64,000 bases of DNA from Dactylonectria macrodidyma. Lineage: Eukaryota > Ascomycota > Sordariomycetes > Hypocreales > Nectriaceae. The notes under the pieces are model-generated. The model did not search any database and was not told the DNA's origin. It saw only the letters and a program-made list of their open reading frames with translations. The DNA lies in assembly GCA_020744425.1 (NCBI GenBank), contig JAGMUV010000004.1, forward strand, positions 3,844,001 to 3,908,000, given 5' to 3'. Positions 11,568 through 22,697 of the stretch are shown piece after piece. A program made the translations under genes and the position numbers. Position 1 is the first letter of the stretch. Each line of letters begins with the position of its first letter.

Positions 11568-13073
11568 GGCGAAGCGTGTGTGTGTGTATGTGTGTGTGTC
11601 AAACAAGACGGAGGAGCAGGCGAATTGAGACGAAACCCTGAGTAGCAAGGGTGTAGAGATGGTTGTTGGTTGATGAGTGTGAAGATGGACGGCCAGGATT
11701 CAAGCTCTCTTGGACGGACGTTGCAAGACTATTTAACTTACTCGCCGTCAACGCCCTGACACGTCCACATGCCGCTAGTTCTCTCCAACCTTTCCCCACG
11801 GGGTCGGCTGAGCCGAAGCATTGGGAACGGAAAGCTGGTCCAAACCCATGGCAACTGGCATCTTGCTCTAGCCGAAGCGCCCACTGTGGATATTCTCGAA
11901 GTGGTGTTGCCCCCCAGTCCTAACGCCAAACCCCAAAAATTTTCCAACCCTCGGGACAAACTACGTATAGGAAAAAAAACCGGGCTAGGTTGGTTCCAAA
12001 GCTAGTGTCACGCGGGAATTGGGGAAGCCCTGGAAGGGCGCGTAGTTTGGCCTGTTCAGGCTTGTTGGACGAGGCGAGCCGCAAGGGCGCATTGCGGCAC
12101 TGAGGCACGGTTCCGGACGATGGAAGAGTTGACTCGAACACGGCATTTCTCATTAGAGTTGATGATGGCAGCTGAAAAGACGGCACAGACAGAAAACGAG
12201 ATTACCGTCAAAGCAGCCCCGATCACGAACCAAGCCGCGTGTCGGTTGTCGTTCCTGCAACATCGCTCCATACTCTCCTCAAAAAAGCCCCATCTTTTCC
12301 TCCCCTTGCCCCAGAATCCCCTCATCTCCCCACACTGATCATCATGTGTTCCCTTTCTCCATCGTATTGCCTCTTGTCAGCTCTGCAGATAGGACCCATG
12401 GGGATGCCCCCTTGTCCCCAAGTTTTTTCCATGGCAATAATTGGGGTACATGGGTTAGTGGTTAGCCCCGGCGCTATCTTCCCCGTCGCCACGAGGCGGG
12501 CAGGCAAAAGCAAGCCGAAAACTCGAGTTCTAGCCCACCAACCTACCCATAAACAGCGCTAACTCGGCGATTCTTTGGTCAAACTAGGGCCAGTATCCGC
12601 GGTTCTCCCAGAGATGTGCCTCAGATTGCCTATCTAGGGCATTGCTGTGGAGTCTCTGGTCTCATTCATCCTTGCTTGGCGCCGAGTCCAAGACCAAAAC
12701 CAATGAACAAGAGTCAGGTCCCAGATGGAGTGGTTGATCACCCGATTCAAGTCTCCAATTAACTCGGTGTAGCTGGCAGCTTTTCGGTGGATTGGCCGCC
12801 GATTATGCAGCCATCTGCAACCATCTACGGATCATGGTTTAGCCACACACTCGGATTCGGGCGAGTATCTACCGTTGCTCGTGCCATCTCATCGCGTCCA
12901 CGGCCATCCAAGAGGCATTCGCGGAGTTTCTTCGCTCTTCACTTCAGTTATCGTCGATACAGTATCAAATCATACTGCAAGTCAACTTAAAAGCCCGGAG
13001 ATTGCCCGTTGTTCAATCAACTCTTCAACAGCAGCAAACCCACTTCCAGGTCGACTTCAGCCCCATCACCACC
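11568..13073. promoter_or_regulatory. Shared 1.5-kb upstream region of the transporter and rhamnosidase genes
   Basis: The two genes are transcribed away from each other, so this region holds both promoters. No coding structure was found in it. CCCCAC hexamers, which fit the CreA/Mig1-type consensus, occur near 11795 and 12328. They could allow carbon-catabolite control, but such short sites are frequent by chance. Confidence 0.55.
11575..11600. repeat. TG microsatellite in the transporter leader
   Basis: A GTGTGT run with one interruption (TATG) lies immediately upstream of the transporter start codon, probably in its 5' UTR. Confidence 0.85.
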
Positions 13074-14732
13074 ATGGCTGACGTCCCCAATCCCCCAATC
13101 GAGCAGGTCGTTCCGGCGGCTTGGAACCAAGACTTTGAAAAAATCTCCGAAGAGCTCTGCCCCAGCCTCGCCAGATGGGACCGGTCTCCCCAGAGGCTCG
13201 TCGCCTTCAGTTCGGACGAGGAGAACTACTTTGGCATCAAAGCTACCCCGAGCCCGCATGCCATCGACGAGTTCCCCGCCCTGACCTGGGGCAAAGGGGA
13301 CGAGTTCGTTCTCGACTTTGGGGTCCACATGGTTGGCTTCGTCTCCTTCAAGCTGGCTAGCATAGGGGACCACATGGATGCCCCTTGCAGGCTGCGACTG
13401 ACCTTTGGCGAGTCGCCGCTGGACGTGACCATGGACATGGACAAAGTCGAGACGTGGATCAGCACGTCTTGGCTGCCGGACGAGATCATCAACGTCGACA
13501 TGTGTCCCGAGACTGTGGTCCTACCGCGCAGATACTCGTTCCGCTTCCTGCGAGTCCAAGTCATCGACACATCGCGCAAATTCAAAGTCTCCTTCTCCTC
13601 CGTCAAGTGCGAGTGCGTCAGCGCCATTGGGCCAGACCACGAGCTGGACGCCGTCGAGTTTGAGAACCCGCTACTGCGGGACATCGACCACTGCAGCATC
13701 TCGACCCTGCGGGACTGCATGCAGACCGTCTTCGAGGACGGGCCCCGGCGAGACCGGCGCCTCTGGAGCGGCGATCTGCGGCTCCAGGCCCTGGCCAACT
13801 ACAGGACCCTTCGAGACTTTGGCCTCGTCAAGCGCTGCATCTACCAATTTGCCGCCGTCATCCGATCAGACGGCTCGTTACCGGCTTGCGTCTTTGAAAA
13901 GCCCAAGCTAGAGGCCTCGACCGATTACATTGTTGACTACGATGCGCTGTTTGGTGCCGTCGTGCTAGACTACGTTGTCGAGTCGGGAGACGTTGCCGCC
14001 GGTCAGTCTCTATGGCCGGCCGTCTTGACTTGCACGAAGCGTGCCTTGTCACACATTAACCCGGAGACGCACATCTTCGAAACAGAGCGTACAAAGTTTT
14101 GGAAATTCTTAGACTGGGCTCCTACTTTGGATCGTAGTGCCGGTTCTCACGGTGTCTTGTTGTATTGTCTCAAGGCAATCAACAAGTTAGCAACTGCCTT
14201 GGACAAAGAACCTCCCCATCTAGACATGGTTGAAAAGATGACGGCTGCCGCCTCTCATTTCATTTCTAAAGATAATGTCTTCATTTCGGGACCTGATGCC
14301 CAGATCAGCTACGCGTCTGCTTCGTGGCTAGTCCTCGCAGAAGCTCTCCCGGAAGAAACGGCGCGAACAGCATTACTTAATACCATCGCCCACCCAGACG
14401 CCGTGAAGCCCCTAACCCCTTACTTGTGGCATCACGTCTGCGACGCCCTACTCACGGTAGGATGCTTCGAAAAATGTTTAGAAATTATCAACAACTACTG
14501 GGGCGGCATGATTCGTGCCGGGGCAGATACGTTCTGGGAGTGCTACGACCCAGAGGACCCGCGTGCAAGCCCATACGGCGATGTTCGAAACAACAGCTTT
14601 TGCCACGCGTGGAGTTGCACGCCGACGTATCTACTACGAGGGAAACTATTGAATGCCGTGAACGGCAAGGTGGCGGGCAAAATCACAATGGGTCAACTGG
14701 ACGACAGATGGGTTCAGCGGAGTATCAACTAA
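13074..14732 (+). CDS. GH78-type alpha-L-rhamnosidase, intracellular, 552 aa
   Basis: Six-hairpin glycosidase predicted to remove terminal alpha-L-rhamnose from glycosides. Single exon. The start is the ATG in context CACCATGG; an upstream extension of the frame to 13002 lacks an ATG. There is no signal peptide, so the enzyme should act on imported substrate. An N-terminal beta-rich region (about 1-190) precedes the (alpha/alpha)6 catalytic domain. DGPRRDRR at residues 222-229 followed by LWSGD is the GH78 signature carrying acidic active-site residues. DTFWE near residue 485-489 is the second conserved acidic site. At 552 residues it is shorter than many secreted GH78 enzymes, which carry extra carbohydrate-binding modules. 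The divergent sugar transporter next door fits an uptake-and-cleavage module. Confidence 0.88.
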   Translation: MADVPNPPIEQVVPAAWNQDFEKISEELCPSLARWDRSPQRLVAFSSDEENYFGIKATPSPHAIDEFPALTWGKGDEFVLDFGVHMVGFVSFKLASIGDHMDAPCRLRLTFGESPLDVTMDMDKVETWISTSWLPDEIINVDMCPETVVLPRRYSFRFLRVQVIDTSRKFKVSFSSVKCECVSAIGPDHELDAVEFENPLLRDIDHCSISTLRDCMQTVFEDGPRRDRRLWSGDLRLQALANYRTLRDFGLVKRCIYQFAAVIRSDGSLPACVFEKPKLEASTDYIVDYDALFGAVVLDYVVESGDVAAGQSLWPAVLTCTKRALSHINPETHIFETERTKFWKFLDWAPTLDRSAGSHGVLLYCLKAINKLATALDKEPPHLDMVEKMTAAASHFISKDNVFISGPDAQISYASASWLVLAEALPEETARTALLNTIAHPDAVKPLTPYLWHHVCDALLTVGCFEKCLEIINNYWGGMIRAGADTFWECYDPEDPRASPYGDVRNNSFCHAWSCTPTYLLRGKLLNAVNGKVAGKITMGQLDDRWVQRSIN

Positions 14733-16044
14733 GAGAAGGCATTGATAGATCATGAGCCGTAAAATTCGGACCTATACATAGTAGGTGGTGTGAGCGCCAG
14801 GCTCAAAGCCCAGTTGGGCAATTACGGAGAGATGGAAAAAAAAAGCCACGTCCCGTTTTGAATACATTAAGCACCAGCCAGTGCTCTTCATGCACTCACT
14901 TGCTACCCCGAAACAACGTACGTATTCGTGCTGAACTGTGCGGGGGCTATTGGCAGCTTAGGCGAAAACGGGCCAAGCTCAGCCGAACGATCTGACTCTT
15001 CGACGATGGGCGGTAAATCCAAAGAGGGCAATTCTAACCCTGCCGCCCAAAATCTGGCGTCCTGCTGATCTTGATCTATCCCCGGCCGTAATCCTTGAAC
15101 TCCCCCGCCACCGGAATATCAACCTCGGAAGCGGAATTGACAGGGTGGAAGGTAAGGAAGTGCTTATGAAGAATCATATCATCAGGCCTCGACTCCAGGA
15201 TGGAAAAGTCCAGGGTACACTCGTTCGGATGAACGCAGGCGGGAGGTGAATTGGGACATTCTTAGCATCTCATACTTTTGCAACAAGATCCCAAAAGAGA
15301 AAAGTGAACGGTTATGATCCTAGGACAGGGCAAGACTGACAGCCACCCAACCCGCAGCGTTGTTGGACTGCCCATTGCTCGGCTGGCGTTGTCGCTGAGA
15401 CATTGAGGCTGGCCCAACCCGCACATTCCTCACATCGCCTGTCTCCCTCGACAAACCGAGACATCCCCACCATCAACGCAGCTTCTCCCGTACTGGCGCG
15501 TGTCGAAGATCCATTTACTGCGCGTGCCAGCCACGTCGACGTACGAAGAGCATCGCGGACGCGACAGCACGTGGCAATACTCCAGCTGAAGGCGACGTGC
15601 CAATGGCTTACCTCCCGGCCCCTTACAATCCATCCGCCACCATGGTCCTTGGTGTCTGGTATGCGAGTCTCTTGATGGAGCCTTTGTGAGGTTGGCGCAT
15701 TGTCCTTTCAATTGGCCGTTTGCCGTCATCCCTTGGGCATGACAATGGGCAACCCACACCCGATAGGCTGTCCCCCGCCTCGAAACAATGCAGTACAAGT
15801 CGTTCTTGTCTCAGTAGAACGCTTCCGATGCTCCTGTGTCGTAAAGTGCGTGCCAGAGATAGTCTGGGGATATCCACGGTCAAGTATTTGAAGAGAAGGG
15901 TTGGCAGTCCAGTTGCATTCGAACTGCAAGCAGCAAGTCCAAGGGTACACGATAAAAGAGCAGCCCTTCATCGCCGCCCATGAACCCTCTTCCACACATC
16001 TTGCCCTCGCTATCGACTACATTTGCTACACAATTTAATCCGTC
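14733..16044. other. Intergenic region between the rhamnosidase and PIR-like genes
   Basis: Holds the 3' flank of the rhamnosidase gene, a possible coding relic at 15076-15262 (listed separately) and the promoter of the PIR-like gene. Several open frames of 60-120 codons overlap on both strands between 15400 and 15995, without splice or codon structure. Confidence 0.5.
15076..15262 (-). pseudogene. Coding-like fragment resembling a C-terminal exon, family unknown
   Basis: The minus strand has an open frame ending in TAG at 15076, with protein-like composition (for example HKHFLTFHPVN, then DIPVAGEF). It opens after a TAA near 15262 and has no start codon or convincing upstream exon. It could be the last exon of a lost gene or chance. 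I do not recognise the family. Confidence 0.3.
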
Positions 16045-17153
16045 ATGAGGACTTCATTGTGTCTCCTGGCCCTCGCCGCCTCCGTCCTCGCCACTCCCCA
16101 AGCCGTAACAGAAGATATTAGCCCCAAGGGTTCTGCACCAGAGGGATGCACTGCCGCATACAGCGGTACGTTCGAAGTGACAGTCATCAAGACGTCCGAA
16201 GCCAAGCGTGACCTGGAGGTTAGCCATCCTACCCACAGGAGAGCCCTAGTCAGCCATTTAACCTTCAGCAGAAGCGATCGTGCAATGGAGAAGGTGTCCT
16301 GGTCATGGCACTCGAAAACGGCATCCTCAAGGATGCCAAAGACCGCACCGGCTACATTGCCTCCAACTACCAGTTCCAATTCGACAGCCCACCGCAAGCA
16401 GGCGCCATATACACCAGCGGCTTCTCGGCCTGCACGAACCAGTCCCTAGCCCTAGGCTCGTCGACCGTCTTCTACCAGTGCCGCTCAGGCGACTTCTACA
16501 ACCTGTACGACCGCCACTGGGCCGAGCAATGCGATCCCGTCCAGATCATCATGATGCCGTGCGGAGGCCAGGGTGGCGGCGGGAGCGCGGCCAAGAAGAA
16601 GGTGGTCGGGAGCATCCTCGCCCCGACTGTGGTGACGGTGGTGTCGGACGGGACGACCAAGGAGGTTGCCACCACCATTGTGGTCCCCATGTGCCAGATC
16701 GGCGACGGCCAGGTTCAAGTTCGCACGACACCCTGCGACGACATGGAGCTGCCCGTCATCACAGCTCCCCCCGTGAGTCAGATTGATGACGGCCAGATCC
16801 AGGTCCCCACTGCCCCTGCCGTAACCATCGAGGTACCCAAGAAGGTCGCCGATCCCGGGAAATCTGTTACCGAAAAGAAGACCAATACAGAAGTGCTCAG
16901 CCTCGACACCTCGGTCCTCAAAGCCACGGCATCCCTCAAGTACTTCACGTCAGAGACTGCCAGCGAGACGACCACCTCTAACAAAGTTGGCTCGGCAACG
17001 ACTGAGCGAGTTTCTGAGAACACACAGGGCACTCAAACAACAAGTCAGCCTCCTGATTCAACAGCTGCTACTTCGAGTGGAATGAGCATCGACCCCAGGG
17101 TGGCTGTTGCCGCTTTTGTAGGTTGTTTAGGGGTTCTTTCAATACTACATTAA
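16045..17153 (+). CDS. PIR-like cell-wall protein with predicted GPI anchor, 352 aa
   Basis: Secreted wall mannoprotein related to the PIR family (proteins with internal repeats). Exons 16045-16218 and 16269-17153; the donor is a weaker GTTAGC and the acceptor TTCAG. The signal peptide spans residues 1-16, ending in VLATPQA. Lys-Arg pairs at residues 53-62 are possible Kex2 sites. The Cys-containing domain that follows resembles the Cys-rich domain of PIR-like wall proteins. Two PIR motifs are visible: QIGDGQVQ near residue 200 and QIDDGQIQ near 228. The Gln in such motifs can form alkali-labile ester links to beta-1,3-glucan. A Ser/Thr-rich stretch (about 250-330) leads to a hydrophobic tail (VAVAAFVGCLGVLSILH), as expected for GPI attachment. 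Carrying both attachment modes is less usual. Confidence 0.82.
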
Positions 17154-18161
17154 GTGCGAAACTTGCGAAGAGAAACTTGGGCGTTGAGTATACACGAGGA
17201 GATCGAACAGCATTTGCATGGGTAAGCACACGGTCGGGTCTATTTTTATTCGTTTTTAGAGGTTGGAAAACTTGGCAGGTTTTAGAGAGGGCATTTAGAA
17301 GAAACCCGGGGCGTTATTGATTGGTACTTAGAATGTGTACAATACAGAATGGGTTCATTGATCTCATGGTTAGTTATGTGACTGCTTACGCGGAAGCATA
17401 AAGTACTGAACCAAGTGGCTTACACTCCACAGAGATGCCCTAATTATTCTGAGTAGAAAGCAGCTTTCCTTGTAGCAGGCGCCTTGTGTGAGGTATAAAA
17501 AACTGTTGCTGGGTGTTCATTTCTCCATGATGCATAAGGATTGACGCAAAAAAAGAAAGGGGGAAGGAGGAAGGCCAACATATCAAGTTCAAGGCCCACC
17601 GTAGACAACTCGTTTCCAGTCTTCATCGCCGGTCATTTTTGACACTGGATCACTGTGTTCTTACTATTTCAAGAATTGATTCCGCAGAAACTCAGAGGAA
17701 CTTGAACAATGGCATGAAATCACATGAAATCATGGAGAAGCACACAGTTTATTAGCATTTAAAGTAGAAAATTGCGGTGAGCCGCTTCTCTAACTTCGTG
17801 AACTAAATGTGTATTGAAGACAGATTTTGGGTAGCTCTCGCGTCAAACATTTAGATGAGAAATGAAAAATAACATGGGAATTTTCAACTAATAACTAAAT
17901 CTATGGGTCGCAAAGATAATATAACCACAAATGCTGCAGGGCTGGAACACAGAAATACAGACCTGACCTGCATAAATCTACAAAACTTCGTCTTTCCGGT
18001 ATAGGGTAGGATTCTCCCGAAACTTAGCGATCTGGTTCCCAGCAGGGATTAGACGGTCCTTGCCTAGGTGCCTGGAAGGATGACATAAGCAGCTGGCCAT
18101 GACAACATCTTTCTTCATAGCGACTCTTCACCAGCACCAACCAACGCTGCGCCGTCGCAAA
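17154..18161. other. Intergenic region, no gene seen
   Basis: 3' flank of the PIR-like gene and upstream region of the zinc-finger gene. It is AT-rich between about 17630 and 17960. No coding structure recognised. Confidence 0.6.
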
Positions 18162-19028
18162 ATGTCAGAATACTGGAAATCGACCCCGAAATACTGGTGC
18201 AAGCACTGCTCCTGCTACGTCCGCGACACCAAACTCGAGCGCCAGAACCATGAGGCCACCGGAAAACATCAAGGCGCTCTGAAGCGCTTCCTGCGCGACC
18301 TGCACCGCGGCCACGAGCGTGAGGAGCGAGACAAGGAGATTGCGCGCCGAGAAATCGCAAGGCTCAATGGCGTCGTGGCTGGGTCTTCATCTTCGGGGTC
18401 CGCCGGCCCCTCGGGACACCCATCCATTGGCGCGCAACGCGACAGGCCGAACGCACCATCCGAGTCGCAGCTGAAGCGGCAGCGAGACCAGCTGGCCGAG
18501 ATGGGCGTGGAGATGCCGAGCGACTTCCAGCCCGAGGTCGCGATACCCGGTCAGTGGACAGTTACGAAAACCCGAATCATCGAGACGAGCAAGGACGAGG
18601 ACGAAAATAAGAAGGTGGAGTCGCGGGCAAACGGGGTCAGGAAGCGCGAGGTCACAGAGGACCAGAAGGAAGAGGAGGATGCCGTGCAGAGCCTGTTCAA
18701 GAGGCCGCGACGATGGGGCAGGGACTCCAAGGCGATGCCGCAGGAGGAAGACAAAGAGTTGGATGCGCTGCTGAGCGGGTCGACGTTCCAACCCTCACCG
18801 GCCCCCAAAAACGAGGAAAACGTCAAGGAAGAGGACGCACCCGAAGACAAGACCGACATCAAGTTGGAAAAGAGCGATAGCGCAGAGGAAGCGCCGGATG
18901 CCAGTGTTGTCAAGACGGAAACAGCACTGCAAGAACCCCCGATCAAGCCCGAGACGGATGCCGGGGAATCAGGAATCGCGCCTGTGGTCTTCAAGAAACG
19001 CAAGCCGAAGGGGATCCGCCAAAAGTAA
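18162..19028 (+). CDS. U1-type zinc-finger protein, WBP4/FBP21-like splicing factor, 288 aa
   Basis: Predicted nuclear protein associated with the spliceosome. The N-terminus has the matrin/U1-C type C2H2 finger: WCKHCSCYVRD (first Cys pair), then HEATGKH about 17 residues on. It begins at ATG 18162; the frame extends to an upstream ATG at 18099, but the finger is normally at the extreme N-terminus (MSEYWKS). Residues 45-70 are a highly charged helix. The remainder is hydrophilic, rich in Glu, Lys and Asp, with the sequence FKRPRRWGRD near 180 and a basic end FKKRKPKG. I see no WW domain, unlike the animal FBP21. Single exon. Assignment rests on the finger and its terminal position. Confidence 0.8.
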   Translation: MSEYWKSTPKYWCKHCSCYVRDTKLERQNHEATGKHQGALKRFLRDLHRGHEREERDKEIARREIARLNGVVAGSSSSGSAGPSGHPSIGAQRDRPNAPSESQLKRQRDQLAEMGVEMPSDFQPEVAIPGQWTVTKTRIIETSKDEDENKKVESRANGVRKREVTEDQKEEEDAVQSLFKRPRRWGRDSKAMPQEEDKELDALLSGSTFQPSPAPKNEENVKEEDAPEDKTDIKLEKSDSAEEAPDASVVKTETALQEPPIKPETDAGESGIAPVVFKKRKPKGIRQK

Positions 19029-20128
19029 GCATGCAAGCTCGATGTTACCACATGGTGCAGACGAGGCGACTGCCCTTACAATGGCACTCTGACATAACTA
19101 CACCATACTCGATATCGAGAGACGAGACTCCGACGCACATCATCGAGCTGATGCACGCGTATGAGTATCCCCGGCGCCGTTGCAACCCGAGACCCAACAT
19201 GCCTTCTATTAATACTAGATTGCCTCACCGGCCAGCAAGCACAGCTATGGGACTATTCCGTCCCCTGACCAGTATTCGGGCTTGATCGGATGCATGTCTA
19301 CTCTGCATGCTGCGCCATCACTTTCTAGCCGCATAACGCCAGGACAATGATTCGCGCCCCACAGCCGCTACTGCTGACAATGCATGAGATGCAATAGCTT
19401 GAAGTAAGGCGATCTCTCACTGCCGCTGCAACAGGCTCAACTCCGAACTCCGCCTCCCTTTGCAATGATAGCACCACAGGCTAGCATCTGTTGCCCCGGA
19501 CCTGAAAACACCTCGCCATAACACCGGAGGTTAACTTGGCTTTTTAAAGATTAAACCTGGAGTTCCGGCAACATAGTGCCGAAGCCAATCAGATACCTCG
19601 GGTCAGAATAGGGCTTTGATATGGGAAAGTCGTCGTCAATGGGACAAACGTCGGACATAACGGCTTTAATACAGAATTTGCATTGCTAAATGTATAATTA
19701 CCCACATGATTAAATCACGACGGCCCATATATTCGCATACACAGTGATTTCAAGCAGGATAGGCGTCATAAAAGCCGAGCAAAATGTTACAGCTCCTCCA
19801 ACACCTTTACTACTTGGCGGGGCAAGAACGGCAGCGATCCCCGATTTGGAACAACATTATTTCCCGGTCAAGCTTCCCCTCCCCTCAACGATTGCACTTT
19901 TCGCCTTATCTCGGAATTAATTCGATGTGATCGCACGGGGCAGTTGCGTCACTTGGTGGAGTCCGGAATCGGAAAACGGCACGGCGCATTGTATATATAG
20001 CGTCGGCCGACCCTTTGATGTCTTTTCTTTGCTCTTAGTTCTCATCGTCGCGCAACCTTTCGCTTCCTTGCCAGCTCTGTTCCTGACTTGACCTGTATCG
20101 CGAATCTTTAGACAAGCGTCTCGCAAGC
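19029..20128. other. Intergenic region with the dienelactone hydrolase promoter
   Basis: No gene seen. The right end carries a clear TATA-like element (separate entry). The rest is unstructured. Confidence 0.6.
19991..20000 (+). promoter_or_regulatory. TATA-like element upstream of the dienelactone hydrolase gene
   Basis: GTATATATAG lies about 130 bp upstream of the start codon at 20129. It is followed at once by the palindrome TCGGCCGA, a possible zinc-cluster factor site. Spacing is suitable for a core promoter. Confidence 0.55.
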
Positions 20129-21042
20129 ATGGCCTCAAACCCGCCTGGACAATGCTGCTCCGTTGGAGTGCGCCATGAGTATGAGCCCCCATCCCGTCAC
20201 TACCCCGCGGACGAAACTCCACGATGGAAGCACCATCAAGAGCTGTAGCAAACATTTGAACCGAGACTAACTTGGCCACCAGGGGCGAACCCACGGGCAA
20301 GTTCATCACAATCAACGGCACCATCAACGCATACCTCGCGACGCCTCCCGCGGACAAGGCGCACAAGCACGCGGGGATCCTCTACGTCCCGGACATCTTC
20401 GGCATCTGGGTCAACAGCCAGCTGATGGCGGACCAGTTCGCGGCCAACGGCTACGTGTGCTTGGTGCCCGACTTCTTCAACGGCGACCAGGCGCCCAACC
20501 CGCGGCCCGCCGACTTCAACATCGGCTCCTGGCTGGCCGGCGGCTCGACCGGCGACAATCCGCACACGAGCGCCCAGACGGATCCGATTGTCCTGGCTGG
20601 TATCAAGGCCCTCAAGGACTTGGGTGTGACAAAGGTCGGAGCTGTGGGATACTGCCTCGGCGCCAAGGTGAGCAGCCAAACTCATACTCTCTATCCATTG
20701 TGTCTCACAACCCCCATCTAGTTTCTCATCAGCAATTTCAAGAACGGCATCGACGTCGGCTATGTCGCGCACCCGTCGTTCGTCACCGAGGCGGAGCTGA
20801 CGTCCATCACGGGCCCGTTGTCCATCGCAGCCGCGCAGACCGACGAAATCTTCCCGCTGGACAAGCGCATCGAGTCGGAGAAGATCCTGGGCTGGGGCAG
20901 CCTTCCATGGCAGATTAACACCTTCTCAGGTGTCGAGCACGGCTTCGCGGTGCGCGGCGACATATCGGACCCCGTGAAGCGCTTCGCCAAGGAGCAGGCG
21001 TTTTTCCAGGCCATTGCGTGGTTTGATCAGTATTTGCTGTAA
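20129..21042 (+). CDS. Dienelactone hydrolase family protein, 251 aa
   Basis: Alpha/beta hydrolase of the dienelactone hydrolase family, which opens lactone or ester bonds; the fungal AIM2-like members have no proven substrate. Exons 20129-20178, 20283-20667 and 20722-21042, with donors GTATGA and GTGAGC and acceptors CCAG and CTAG; the frame is preserved. The nucleophile is the Cys of GYCLGAK (Cys141), and Asp186 (QTDEIF) and His218 (EHGF) complete the Cys-Asp-His triad. The length matches the family norm of about 240-260 residues. There is no signal peptide, so a cytosolic location is expected. The N-terminal CCSVGV stretch is typical of the fungal branch. Confidence 0.9.
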
Positions 21043-22697
21043 ACGGGATTGAAGACTAGAACCACATTCAAGAAATGACTCCATGAATCTTTTGCCTCTC
21101 GGACCGTTTGTGATTGCAGGGTGTACCAGAAGGGGCGTAGGTGCTCGCTTTGATGCTGAACTCCGGCTTGATGCTTCAACTCCGGCGTGATGCTAAACTC
21201 CGGTTTGTACTGAACTCGGCAAGAAGCGACAAGTAGTGAAGTCCCACCTTTTGCGGGCACAACGCGGTTATACGCAGGCTGGAAGCTGTCCGAGGATAGC
21301 CATGTAGTAACGCTGCGACAAGGACATGACGCTGCGAATGGTTGTAGCGTATACGCAAGGAGGAGACCTGTATTACAGAATTATTGTCATGCGGTTGGTT
21401 ATAGGCGGCGGAGGAGGCTCTCGACTGTGGATAGCGACGACTTGAGAACAGGAGAATGAGAAGTTGTCCATGGTAACATAGGCCTAGTATCAGCGAGTCT
21501 GTTATGGAATAGACTTGAGGGATGGATTCGGCTGGATCTTGTCATCATTAACATGACAAGTGGTTGATGCTTGATGCTGTCTGTCACGTGTCGCGTAATG
21601 CCGTCTCACAACCTTAGCGATGACTTTGTCTCGTATGCTGTGCTGCTTCCCAGTATTTGGTGACAGCTGACCAGATCACACCGGTGTCTCGTATAACAGA
21701 GCCATGGGCCACAGAAAGAAACATGTGCCAGTCTGCGCAGCGACGTCACTATGAACAAGGCGCGAGACATGGTGTCACTGCTTTCACGAGTAAGCGGGGC
21801 GCGACAACCCTCCCGGACTGATCCTAGCACGAGCTATCGATCCCTCCCGTCCTCTCCGGCAGCCCTACTAACGAGCTGCTGACTTTCGATAGTTGAAGGC
21901 CATCTGTTCCCAGCAGAGGATGGAAACTCAATTGATTTTGAAGGCGCAAACAGAGAGGATAGTTCTCGGCAGAATATCCCAGAAATCGGCAGTTAATAGC
22001 AGTGGGGGAGAGTTGGGCACCCCACAACAGGCCAGCAGGGCCCCCCTCGTGTTTCTCCTGAAATTTTCGGATTCTCCTGTTTCAGTGGCCTCCTGCAGGT
22101 GTTCACAGGGCTTCTGACCACCTGGGTTCCCGGTACTGCAGCGGGTCACGGGCCCCGGAGTGGCTTGCGCGAACCACGGCCCATCCACTGTTAGCGAGGG
22201 TTTGTGCCCATTGTGGCCCCCTAAAACACCCTCCACGCCTCTTGTTCCCCCACTGAAGGCCCCACCGTTGACTTCTTCCGCCCACCCTGCCAGCCAACCC
22301 AACCACAGGCGAATGAATATCTCGCCCAGCACCCATCTGCCGTCCTCACTTTGAGGTTCTTCGCCTCCCCCAACCTATCACCTATCATCACCACCACCCT
22401 CGAAGGAGAAATCCAGAACTCGACGAACCCACTCGCACCCATTGGATGCTGCTGTAACCGTTTTTGGGAGCGTCCGCTTTGAAGAAGAAGGCGGTCCCCC
22501 CTTGCAGCGAGTGAGCGCAATAATTAACCTACAGTTCATCCTGCACGTACACGCACACACGCAGCCAGCGAACCACCACAGTCTGCAGCGAACCGCACCT
22601 GGGACCAAGCAAAAGGAAGGACACACAACATTGATGACCCAGGCTTCTCGTTGCTGAATGGGCACTCGACCCGTGGGCACTCGACTCGGCCTCGGCC
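21043..22697. other. Intergenic region, no gene seen
   Basis: Contains the 3' flank of the hydrolase gene, a short tandem repeat (separate entry) and the long upstream/leader region of the TAPT1-family gene. Overlapping open frames of up to 134 codons on both strands have no recognisable domain. Confidence 0.55.
21151..21205. repeat. Three imperfect tandem copies of a 17-bp unit
   Basis: The unit reads GATGCTNNAACTCCGG with small differences and is repeated three times about 110 bp downstream of the hydrolase stop codon. Function unknown. Confidence 0.75.
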
